Positions 11,735 to 21,740 of a stretch of 64,000 nt of DNA are shown piece after piece. The stretch covers positions 626,743 through 690,742 of the forward strand of contig SJOL01004338.1 in assembly GCA_004794785.1 (NCBI GenBank), given 5' to 3'. Below the pieces are notes generated by a model, which made no database searches, was not told the origin of the DNA, and worked only from the letters and a program-made list of their open reading frames with translations. Source of the DNA: Opisthorchis felineus (taxonomy: Eukaryota > Platyhelminthes > Trematoda > Opisthorchiida > Opisthorchiidae). Made by a program: the position numbers and the translations under genes. The first letter of the stretch is position 1. Each line of letters starts with the position of its first letter.

Positions 11735-12392
11735 CTTCGGCCATGTATGACATTGCCTTGCCGTCACATTACTCGAGTCCTGCGCAAACCGCCATGGAGG
11801 ATTGTGCATTTCTTTCGAAACTTGAATGTTTCGCCAGCCTATGCAGCTTCGGCTCAAACAGCTCGGATAAGCACATTTAGTTGTTTGATCTCCAATGAAT
11901 GGTTTGTTTTATGTCCAGATGATCCCCAAAGTATGAGTAAATGGAAATGGGTATGACGATAGTATCTGAAGTGAATTTCTTGCTTGCTTTCGAGAGCGGA
12001 ATCGGGCTGGACGTGATATAAAGTGGCTGTTCTGAACTCCATTTAGACTCGACTGTTCAGCGTGCTAAGTTATTATATGGATTTTGGGTCATATCAAGCA
12101 TATTATTATTCTGTATTGGAGTCACTGACGCATCTGCACATTCGGGGACCCAAGCACAAATCCTGGAATCCGTCTTCGGATTTTCTTGTATCATCAAGCC
12201 ACACCGCACCCCAACACACAGTGGGCAGTATCACATGCGGTTTGCACTGAGCCGCTTGTCCAACTGTGGCTGGTGCAAACCCGAGCAAATAATAGCGGAG
12301 AGCGAACAGGAGAGGAAGTTACAAAAACCATCATCGTGCCCAACCGGTGACCCCTAATTGTCAATTCATTTTTTAACAGCTAGGCAGATGAG
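11734..12392. other. No gene recognised
   Basis: Anonymous sequence up to the tail of the RTE element. Confidence 0.4.
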
Positions 12393-12756
12393 ATCCTCAT
12401 CACCACCAGAGACGGCAATATCAGTGTTAACACTGACGCTTCACTGCCGTACAACCACAACGTTTATCTAAGTATATCTAAGGCCTTAGAATCAAAAGAA
12501 GAGGAAAGGGTGGATGATGGAGGGGACCTGGTGCTGGCCTATCAAGCGCTCAGTCAGACAATTTGGAAAGAAACTGATAGCACGAACGCCACTGACATCG
12601 ACCAGCCGTCATTACTTGTAACGTCTCCAGTCAAGCGCAGACATCGTCACGGCGAACCCACCCTGAAAGGCGTGCTGCACCAATAACATTCAAACTCCTC
12701 GTTATCTCTTTCACACCCTTCTACCAAGTCATACGTTGTCCACCTCGCGGTTTGCG

Positions 12757-14307
12757 TCATTCTAAAGGAGGCACTAAGAACAACACTCGTCTAGATAGAC
12801 GGTGTTTTGGCATGCGTAGCACATGACCGAGCCACCACAGTTGATGGTGCCGGATGTTTTTCGCGATTGAGGTACAAGCTGCACCACCAAATACCCGTTT
12901 TCTAATTACCTCGTTACAAATCCATTGACGCTCTCCGACACTAGCAACGCTTCTGAGGTATCGGTGGTCAAAAACCTGAAGACGCATCATCTGTTCGCAG
13001 AGGCCACGTTTCGCAACTATACAACAACACAGCCCCTACTGTAGCATGCTGCACGCGACCCTTGAGGCCCAGTGATATACCTTTTTGACACCACAAGTGA
13101 CGCAAATTAGCAAACGTGATTCGGACCTCTGAGATTCGTGCACTGACTTCATCAGACACATCCGTCCAAGCTAATACAACTACCGAGGTGTGTAAAATTC
13201 TCCACAACCTCCAGTTATACCCCTTAAATTGTAAGGGACATGTTCAGGAACTGCAGGTTATGAAGCATGACTTTCTCGTTCAGCTGTAACACCCTTTCGG
13301 TGCCTAGCTGCGATGCCACCTGAAGGGCTGGGATACTGCCAGGTTGCCAAAGCCTAGACAGGGGAAGTCGAGATGCAGAGGTCGGGTTCGAACCGCCGAC
13401 CTTGCGGTCAGTAAATCCGCGCTCTAACCATAGCCCTCTCTCCCCCAGCATGACTTTGCACTTTGAAAGTGCTGGGCGCACGCTGAAAGACGGTATGATG
13501 GTGGTCAACCTATCCAACAGGGCTTGTGCTTCACCTTCGTCCTCAAAGATGAGGACGATGTCGTCTGCGTACTCCAGATCGAAAGGGTTCTCACCAGTAA
13601 CAATTTGGGGTTTGGGAGACCTCAGAGCGTTCGCCTCATTATTTCATCAGTGACGTTGTTGAACAAGAATGTAGGGAGTGGACATCCTTGTCGGACACCA
13701 ATTTTTTTGGGGAAGATTTTGGAGAGCTCACCATGAACTCTCACATGCCCAGAAGTAGGTGAATGTAGGGTCGGATTATGTTCACAAACATCTGGGGCAT
13801 ACCTTGTTGAGAAAGTGTGGTTAACAGCACTGGTCGATCGACACAATCGAACGCACCCTTGAAGTCAAGGAATACGAAGAGTGTGGTTCGTCTGTACATG
13901 TGACGTTGCTCTAACACCTGACGGAGTGTGAAGTTTTAGCCGACGCAGTCTCTCTGCGGTCGAAATCCTGCTTGATGCTTCGCAGGTCAAGGATTCGCGT
14001 GCTGCTATAAGACTCCGAAGAATCATTGACGCCAGAAGCTTTGTTACAACGGGAGTCAAACTAACACGTCTGTCGTTACTTCATTCTCTGTGAGTACCCT
14101 TTTTGAAAATGGGCACTATTATCGACTCACCCCAGTTATCTGGGACAGTCTCTTCCTCCCAAATAGGCTAGACAGGCACTGACTGAAGAATTCACCGCCA
14201 TCCTTGAAGAGAGCAGGTGGAAGGTCGTCAGTGCCAGGTGCACGTTCACACTTGTGGAGAGATATAAACTCGGGCACTTCTGCGGCTGAGGGACATTCCG
14301 TGTTCAC
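12757..14307 (-). pseudogene. RTE reverse transcriptase and C-terminal region, frameshifted
   Basis: Pieces in several frames give the RT order. APGTDDLPPALFKDGGE (pre-palm, near 14230) comes first, then GVRQGCPLPTFLFN (motif B, near 13690). YADDIVLI follows, with its catalytic codons intact at 13560-13571, and then FDHRYLRSVA and WWLGHVLRMP near the C terminus. Frameshifts lie near 13850-13950 and around the SINE insertion, so no functional enzyme can be made. The intact YADD suggests moderate age. Confidence 0.75.
13275..13446 (-). repeat. SINE copy S3 nested in RTE copy A, with target-site duplication
   Basis: The insert is flanked by perfect 11-nt repeats AGCATGACTTT (13264-13274 and 13447-13457). 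Its minus sense has the SINE head (box B seen as GGTTCGAACC in plus view) and the ACCGAAAGGGTG end. Copy B of the same LINE lacks the insert at the equivalent point (near 59765), an empty-site comparison. Confidence 0.9.
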
Positions 14308-14854
14308 AGTACACCTGTCTGTCTAATGTAGGCAGTCCGGATTGGGGGCAGCAGATGGCCAAACGAATTGTTGTTCGCAATGTTGAGCTCAGCGGCCCAA
14401 ACGTTTTCCTTTGTTGGATATCAGAGAACCATTTTGGTCACTGATAATTTCGCTGACAAGAGGACCAGTTGAACGAATCAACTGGAACAGCCTGCGGACG
14501 TTTCCAGCATTTTTCTATCTTCCATTTCTCCGGGCTTTCCGGTCCACCAAGCTTTTTGGTCTGTACGATCACTCAGTTTTACCTGGTGTCGGATGATGGT
14601 TTGGGTAAATTTGTGGTTGTGGCCAGGAGAAGCCTATCACCGGTCCTCCAGCAAAGCCACGATCCTGTTAGTTATCCAATGTTTGGTTGATATTGGCCGG
14701 GTTGTACCACAAACGGAAGTCTCGGCCCTGAGCAGCACTGTGTATATGGTTTCCAAGTGGCCGTTAATATCCGACATCGGGCTATCCGGCGGGAGTTCGA
14801 GGAGCCGGTTCTGAATGTTTTGTTTGATTTCTTGGTGCACTAGCTTCTCAATGG

Positions 14855-15616
14855 CTAAGCTATTTGTGCGCATTTTGCGTAGACCTGAAAAGCGCAATGA
14901 AGTCCAGTAGCGCATGGTCGAAGTTCACACTGGTATTCCAGAAGGAACGCCAGGCACCCTCGCCACCGGTAATTGACGGTGATGTGGTCGATTTGGATTC
15001 GGGACAGGTTCGTTTGTGGGAACCACGTCGTCAAGCGATTTCCGCTGTTCCGGAAATTGTCACTGCAAAGGAACAGTCTGTGATTGGCACACATCTGAAG
15101 TAAGCGGTCTCCGTTGTCCGTGCGTTTCGTGTCCCATCCAAGACGACCACCCAATCGGGCCTCAGCAGCGTTTAGTCTACCTACCTCGGCGTTCATGTCA
15201 CCACCAAACACAACGATATCTGAGTTTTTAGCCCGTTGTAAAAGAGCACCTAGGGCGTCATAGAAACTTTCTTTGGCAGGCTCAGAGCTACAGTCAGTTG
15301 GGGTGTAAGGATACACAATAAACAGGTTTAGATGGATCTCATTTTCTCGGGATTCTTTCACAGACGTTGCCAAGCGAACCGCACAGAGGCCACTATCAAC
15401 GGGTATCCAATCAAGTAGAGACGCTTTGCTCAATACGATACCCACGCCGGCATATCCAGCTGCAGCGGCTTCTTCATCACCAGAGGCACGCAGCCGGAAG
15501 CAGGAAGAGAGCGAGGGGGCAGTCAGTTCAGTTACACTACTTGTGTCCTGTATCCTTGTTTCTGACAAACAACCTACATCAATGCAGAGGGAATGCATCG
15601 TACGAGCAAGAGCCAT
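14855..15616 (-). pseudogene. RTE endonuclease (EEP/APE-like) domain
   Basis: This 253-codon frame shows the endonuclease signatures in order: CLSETRIQD (metal-binding Glu), FGGDMNAEVGR (Asp and Asn) and IDHITVNYRWRG near the end. The final Ser-Asp-His motif has decayed to FDH in another frame, beyond a frameshift near 14930. The enzyme nicks target DNA to prime reverse transcription. In databases such fragments are often labelled craniofacial development protein 2-like. The ORF covers nearly the whole domain, so it is the best preserved part of copy A. Confidence 0.8.
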
Positions 15617-16330
15617 CTGTTGTTCAGCTTTCTTCAGTATGTGAACATTAAAGTCAGCTTAGTAGATCGGCTTTTGGGTTTTAAAAACAGACTTCAAAGT
15701 GTTTAGGGTTGTTACTGAAGTCGGACACGCAGAAGCTCCAGCTGAATGTGATGCATATGGAACAATGCAGTCAGTCCTAGCTCTGGGATCTGCGGAGAGG
15801 GTATTCAAGTGACGGTGGGATAGGATGGAAAGGGGAATACGCGAAAATGTGAGAAGTGAGGCGACAGCAGTAGCATGTTTTCGCTTACCCACCCTGCTGT
15901 GTGCAGCAAGTAAGGTGACCCGGCTGGTGACACCACGCGACCGCCGATGTTGCATGGAAGTATTGTTAGTTGTGAGTCCCATGGTTGTACGTGGGCTGGG
16001 ATACTGCCAGAGCGCCCACACATAGACAGGAGGACGATGAGGGCCATCGACCAAAGCCTTTGGCTCAAAAGCATGACCGCAAGGCAGCGGTGTTTGGCGG
16101 GGAATGCAGGCACATTGCCATTTTTATGGAACAAGTCGGTGCACATGTTCCAGTCCCCCAACCTGGAGGGTCTGACTCCTAACCATTGACCAACCTGGTA
16201 TGAGAGACTGTGGGTGTCGCACGGTCACCACCCAATATAGCTTAGTGAGTCACGGAGGCACACAAGCCGTCACACCACGGTAAGGTCCAGTCTCTTTGTG
16301 ACGGAGTCCAATCTCCCGAGCGTATGCAAG

Positions 16331-17017
16331 GGTAGCCTGGTGGCCTACTCTATGAGGCACCCGTATATGGTTAAATAATACTAGCGAGTAACCAGTTTGA
16401 CGTGTACAGCGATGGTCACGGAAAGTCACTTCTGTCACCGTTGTGATTTTAGTTCTCCGAAATATCCACTATCAAGACAAGCCATTCATATGCATCGCTC
16501 GGATACGACAGTACATCGGGGCAACTAAGTCAGGCGACCCAAAAAATACGCTGGGTATCGGCTCTTCTTGGGGATGCAGCGAGTTACCATCAACTGCGAT
16601 GGTATCCTCCATATCCGAAGTCTGTTTTGTTCGATTTCCTCTTGAAGTTCTATTTCCCCGGCGAAAAATCCAGTAAGTTAACAAACTTTGACGACAGTGT
16701 GATGCAAGAGTTGAAAGAAAGTCTTCTACACTAATAGAGCTGAGACAGATGCTCGCTCGTTGGGCCATCATTATCCACTTAGAACTACCTCTGCAGTTCT
16801 CTTAATCGGCCGTGTAGTACTCTCCTGTACAGATCAGTCCTCAGTCGACCGTATTCAAGCGACCTTTCAAGTCCAGTTAAGTTTTTGATACATCCCTCAT
16901 TTGTGATCCTACATTCAAAGCACGCTCAGTAAAAATTGCCCCCATGGGTGAATAAAACTGTTCTTGCAAATAGCGGTATTAAAGACGAGACTTTAGAACA
17001 AGCTAAATAGCCCCATT
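16331..17017. other. No gene recognised
   Basis: Short frames on both strands only, none with a recognisable motif. Confidence 0.4.
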
Positions 17018-18205
17018 CATCATCATCATCAGTTGTAAGAACCGCGTACCTGCCGTACAGTGGTTCCAGCTGCCACAGTTTCCTTCACCGATGATTTGGG
17101 AGGTGGGGTAGATAGCTTCGCATTGGAGGCGGTGGCTGATGTAATTGATGCATAAATACAGGGTTGTCAGTGGACTTTTAATTGGGGAGATCCGGAGGGG
17201 AGCTATGACTTGAAGGCAATAGCTTGGATTCACGAGCGCAATTGAGGGCGCGACTAGGCCATGTCTGATAGTGTCTAACCATTGATGTGTCTCGACTCGA
17301 GGCCCCCGTCCAGGGGACGGCAATGACCAGCGCAGCTGAGTTTGTTGGTAATGGCTTTCATACTTCGTTGCCAAGTCATGGTTTGACCTCACCTAACTCG
17401 TTTCCACCCTTCATATAGTTGTGCGAAAAAAACGCTTCGAGTAAGTCGGTCGACTGACATACGGAGCACGTGACCGAGCCAGCGCAACGTATGGCGTGTG
17501 ATCAGTTCATCTATCAGGGGTGAGTTATTTCTTCCGAAAACTTTCCGACGTACTCCAGCACTACTGATCCGATGTTCCCACCAGACTCGGGCAATGCTTC
17601 AAAGATATCGATGGTCAAACACTGAAAGTTTTTTGACATCCTCAGCGCGCAGTGGCCAGGTCAATAGTATGGAGCGCACTTCAGCTTTGTAAACTGGACC
17701 GTTGACGGATAAGCTGATGTCACGCCTACGCCACAGGTGATGCAGGTTCATGGAAACTGATCTGGCCTTCCAAATCCGGATGGAAATATGATCTTTCTCG
17801 AGACCACTGGGACTGATGCAGCTGCCGAGGTAGACAAATTTGTCCACTACCTCAACCGGCCCATCCACAGGCATGAAGCTAGGGTTCGAGCCCATCCAGT
17901 TTTTATCAGCACTCCGCACTTTGCACGTGTGAAGCGCGTGCCAAACCGTGAGGTAGAATTATTTAGGTTGTTTAATATTGTTTTCATTACGATGTCGTCT
18001 CATCCAAGAAGATCTATATCGCCTGCGTGCCCGATATCCGTGAACTAACGCCCCGGAAGCACTTCGACCCCGAAGGCATTAGAGGCTAGTAGTGAGTCTT
18101 CCATAATCGTATCAGTGACGAAGTTGAAGAGGAAAGGTGAAAGAAGGCAGCATCGCCTGATGTCAGTTGATATAGTGGACTCACGCGAGGGCTTCTCGAA
18201 GGCAT

Positions 18206-18433
18206 TCACGCGTCCGTCCAAAGGAGATTCGAAAATTTATGGGGGACACCTTTGACCCATAGACACTGCCATAGTGCCTGATGGTCCACAGAGTCAAAGG
18301 TAGCTTTCAAGTCAAGGAAGACAACCATTGTTGGTTGCTGAAAGCACTGTCGCTGTTCCAGAATCTGTCGGAGGGTGAAAATGTGGTCGATACATCCTCT
18401 AGGAGGACGGAACCCAGCTTGGTTTTTACGCAT
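18206..18433 (-). pseudogene. Reverse transcriptase palm fragment of RTE family 2
   Basis: The frame reads MRKNQAGFRPPRGCIDHIFT, then LRQILEQRQ, then VFLDLKATFDSVDHQALW. This covers the region before and including RT motif A with its catalytic Asp. The frame closes soon after, and the YxDD part lies in another frame with substitutions. It is clearly RT by these motifs and not functional. Confidence 0.75.
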
Positions 18434-18945
18434 CTCTCTCTGTGCGTGTGTTCAGTCAACCTTCGAAAGATAAGACCAGGACCTTAGATGCCACAGTTAC
18501 CAGGCTGATGCCACGGTGGTTTTCATACATCGTCCGCGTACCCTTTTTGAAGATGGAAATAACTCGATATACATCATTCTTCAGACACTTTCTCTTCACT
18601 TCACATCGCACCAATGAGCTTTGTTAGATGGGTCATCAGAGATTCTCCGCCTTCTTTGAATAGGTCTGTATGCAGACCGTCCGGTCCTGGAGCCTTCTCA
18701 CGTTTCAGTCCGGATGTTTCGTACTTCATTTCCACTTCCGATGGGCGATTAAGATTTACATTCCATTCACCCGTGTGCACTAAATCCAGATGGAGAAGGC
18801 CAGTTAAATTGTCCCTCGAACGGTTTGGCCGATCTTTCCAGTGGACGTTTTTGCGAGTGTATTAATGCGCAGCGTTTTTCATTTATCGCTTCACTGACCG
18901 TTGCTTTCCTAGGGTCAGTCGATCGTATCAGTTGATATGCGGCAC

Positions 18946-19133
18946 AAATAGATAATAATCGTTCAGCTGTATCACCATTTTGCTGCCTAGCTGCCATGCC
19001 ACTCGGAGGAAGCACGAGGGCTGGGATACTGCCAAGCCTAGACAGAGGAAGTCGAGAGACAGAGGTCGGGTTCGAACCACGGACCTTCCTGTCAGTAAAT
19101 TCACACTCTAACCACTGAGCCATCTTGCCCTTA
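18946..19133 (-). repeat. SINE copy S4 nested in RTE copy E, with target-site duplication
   Basis: Flanked by ATATGCGGCAC (18935-18945) and ATATGGGGCAC (19134-19144), one mismatch. LINE coding sense resumes on both sides of the insert, confirming the nesting. The A/T-rich tail (AAATAGATAATAAT in plus view) lies at the left, as expected for a minus insertion. Confidence 0.85.
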
Positions 19134-19228
19134 ATATGGGGCACGGCTGTTCCCGGTAGCAAAACCCTTCTCCATCTCCCGAGCTTTCAATGTCCACCAG
19201 AGCTTTCGGTCTTTTTTAGGCTCCTTCA

Positions 19229-19730
19229 ACTAGAGAAGCGACTAATTTCCAAAACAATTATAAAAGATTTTCTGTTTTGGTCACTATATGGTGAACAGTT
19301 GTAGCGTATGCCATCGCTTGCACTCAGATGAATTTGAAAGCGAATGAGGGATTCGATGGTTTTGCTTTGAAAGACTAGGCATGAACAAGCTAAACCCACA
19401 AATCATATGAACAGAGGCTGTGTAACTCATCGTGTAAGTCCGCTCCCAAGAAACTGCCGTAAGACCGAGTAAAGGTTGAAGACATTTAGCATCATTGAGC
19501 CCGACCGGTAGTCGGTGATAAGCACTGAGTAGTTAGTTAGAACTTCCCGTAAGGTTCCAATTTTTTTCGCGACTTCTTTCCAACCGGGTGCACTGAGGTT
19601 TGGTCAGAGACTTAACCCCTCAAAAAGATTATACCCCATAGTAGAGTTCAAAAGACCCCTTCATCGTGGCGACTTTTCTTTAGTGGGATCACTGTACTAG
19701 CAGCTAAGATCTCAGCTTTGTTATTTGATA
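19229..19730. other. No gene recognised
   Basis: Anonymous sequence. Confidence 0.4.
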
Positions 19731-19880
19731 GAGATTTTGTTCTGTAATTGGAGACGATCTGTACTGAAAAGCCAGGGAGCTGTATCATCCTTATTGGGAA
19801 TCATCAGCGGTGTACATCTCATGAAACCCAAGGGAGTTTCGAAGCCGCGACCTAGCGGCTGGTAGTTGAACACGACTGGC
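19731..19880 (-). repeat. PLE-type repeat P2, copy a, with hammerhead-like core
   Basis: The left edge GAGATTTTGTTCTGTA is shared with the copy at 57295. In minus sense CTGATGA (19801-19807) is followed by a short stem and GATAC (19782-19786), where intact relatives have GAAAC. GGCTTTTCAG, common to all P2 copies, comes next. Confidence 0.5.
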
Positions 19881-19923
19881 GACGAGAAGCTGTTCAGTAG
19901 TGTGATAAACTCACACAGGGAGC

Positions 19924-20100
19924 CCGAGACAGCTCAGTGGTTGGGACGCTCAGTTACTGACCGGAAGGTCCATGGTTCTAATTAACCTCATCATTTCGAC
20001 TGCTCCTGTCTAGAGTTTGGGCATCCTGGCAGTATCTTAGCCCACTTGCATCCTTCCGGTGGTATGGCAGCTAGGCACCGAAAGGGTGTTACAGTTGAAT
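19924..20100 (+). repeat. tRNA-derived SINE, copy S5
   Basis: The head GACAGCTCAGTGGTTGGGAC is followed by a damaged box B (GGTTCTAATT). The body is CCTGTCTAGAGTTTGGGCA, and CACCGAAAGGGTG closes the unit. Confidence 0.75.
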
Positions 20101-21349
20101 GATTATCTGATTAGTCACATTAAAGCGGAATATACCGCCACTCGTCCTTCGGTCACGGAATCCACATCACATGTCGGTAACTTTTAAGATGGTTCAGTCG
20201 TTGCTTTCAGTTATTCTGAGCTACTTATTTACTGGATTCTGGCTGAACCTAATATAATGCGGTTCCAGTTATTGAATCCATGATGTTCTGTTTTCTCGAT
20301 CGGTATTTTCGGAAATCTAGTCTCACGAAGACTTAGAGTAAGAGCTTGGGATGCGGTGATTCGAACATATGTAACAGTGGTGTGGAATCTTCGCTTGGGA
20401 TACTTAAAACATTGGGCCCTAGTGATCTACCGTACCAGTATGGGTGAAAGACTGCGTTATTTTACTACTTTTCTCGGTTTCTGTTTAACCATGGGACTAT
20501 GCAAAAGGGGTTAGCAACAAAGTCGGGAGCTTGTATAGCGTGATCAGGACTACGGTAACCAGGATCATTGCTCCGAAACATTCTACCTTTCTGGTACTAC
20601 TGGACAGAAATTTTCGGTCCGAGTCACGTAGCCATGCTCGGAATGATATTGGATCTCTTCGGTGACCAGGTCGCAGAAAGACCTGGTAACAGACGATGCA
20701 GTGTTGCGGCTTGACCATCAACCTTTTGTCGACAGTTGTGTTACTGCAGGGCGCTTTTTCCGCCACATTTTCGGTTGAACGCCAATCTATTCTGCCAAGA
20801 TTTTTTGCCCGCTTAAAATCCGGTAGAGTACCCGGGCGGTGAAATATCTGGTGAACTACTTTCACGCTTCAAGAGAACAATCCCTACAGCGGTAAGCATA
20901 GGTCACAGTTGCGCAGTACTGTAGGTTCATCTTAGGGCTGTGATTCACCCCTAATGCTGCAATTTCAACTGCTGCCTGCTGGGCGTAACTGGTCTGTCAG
21001 TACCACAGACTGCGATTCTTTAACGTCACATATCGTCTGTGCACTAAAGTGGCGCCACACAGATTCATAGCGGGTGCTGACAACCCTCAGAAAAGCCTAC
21101 AATGATTACAGCCTACTACATTACAAAGAGCATGGACCGTTTTAGCCCATCTAACTATACTGAAGAGTGTGTAGGTCCGCACAGTCTTGTTTTTTATATT
21201 ATTAGGCAATGACAGCTTCTGAAACTTAGTGCAGTTTAATGCTTTTACCGGTAACTTGTGCCCTAAAGGCGATCCTGCGCTGAAAACTGTTACTTTGCGG
21301 TTGAACACTTGGAGCGAACACTTTGTTTTTTTTTTAATCGTCCGATTGT

Positions 21350-21350
<1 letters not shown>
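20101..21350. other. No gene recognised
   Basis: One 122-codon minus frame (20497-20865) has no family signature and lacks splice context. Its length is within chance expectation. Confidence 0.4.

Positions 21351-21387
<37 letters not shown>
21351..21387. repeat. (CA)n microsatellite
   Basis: A pure dinucleotide tract of 37 nt. Confidence 0.95.
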
Positions 21388-21388
<1 letters not shown>

Positions 21389-21560
21389 ATTGGGGTTAAT
21401 CTCGTACTACACCGGGCATCACGTGCTTCAGTCAGCTTGGACGCACAAATCGTTGGACATACAAAGACAAGTAGTCTCTGGTACGACTGACGTCTAACGT
21501 CTCTTTTCGTTAGTACTGCTTGCATCCTCTCCCACTGCTCCGTGCAACAACACAACAATC

Positions 21561-21740
21561 GTTCAAATGTAACACCCTTTCGGTGCCTGGCTGCCACGCT
21601 ACCCGAAGGAAGCACATGGGCTGATATAATGCCAGGATGTCCAAGCCTAGACAGGAGAAGTCGTAATGCTGAGGTTGGGTTCGAACCACGAACCTTCCGG
21701 TCAGTTAGTTCGCACCTTAACCACTGAGCTATCTTAAGCT
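21561..21740 (-). repeat. tRNA-derived SINE, copy S6
   Basis: In plus view: ACACCCTTTCGGTGCC, CAAGCCTAGACAGGAGAAG, GGTTCGAACCACGAACC and CTTAACCACTGAGCTAT. It is full length. No clear target-site duplication was found. Confidence 0.8.

Larger units (their letters stand above)
12393..16330 (-). mobile_element. Near-complete but dead RTE-like LINE, family 1, copy A
   Basis: In minus sense the order is: 5' region (16330-15650), apurinic-type endonuclease (15616-14855), reverse transcriptase (about 14307-13500), C-terminal region with the HHQLWWLGHVLRMP motif (12990-12757), 3' end and a short tail (about 12393). This is the architecture of RTE non-LTR retrotransposons. Several frameshifts separate the parts. 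A SINE sits inside the RT region (13275-13446). A shorter relative lies at 59.7-62.5 kb and shares the 5' end (CACCCA-TATAGCT near 16231 and 62408). The 5' boundary is approximate. Confidence 0.8.
17018..19228 (-). mobile_element. RTE-like LINE, family 2, copy E (5'-truncated)
   Basis: In minus sense: KDRKLWWTLK (near 19200), then FEGQFNWPSPSG, KAPGPDGLHTDLFKEGGE (near 18680) and NQAGFRPPRGCIDHIFTLRQ. These are followed by VVFLDLKATFDSVD (RT motif A, near 18320), the YLGSCISPSG region (near 17830) and VFDHRYL (near 17600). The element ends in a (CAT)n tail at 17018-17032. No endonuclease part is present. The YADD region (near 18040) is damaged. A SINE interrupts the pre-RT region (18946-19133). 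It is related to family 1 but clearly distinct in sequence, and to copy F at 29.1 kb. Confidence 0.75.

Noticed and set aside
13402..13736. Plus-strand frames such as the CFTFVLKDEDDVVCVLQ stretch (also at 59825)
   Set aside because: These are antisense shadows of the RTE reverse transcriptase (the YADD region read backwards).
20497..20865. 122-codon minus-strand open frame with a hydrophobic end
   Set aside because: No recognised domain and no exon context. In 64 kb at this base composition about a dozen or more frames of this length are expected by chance.
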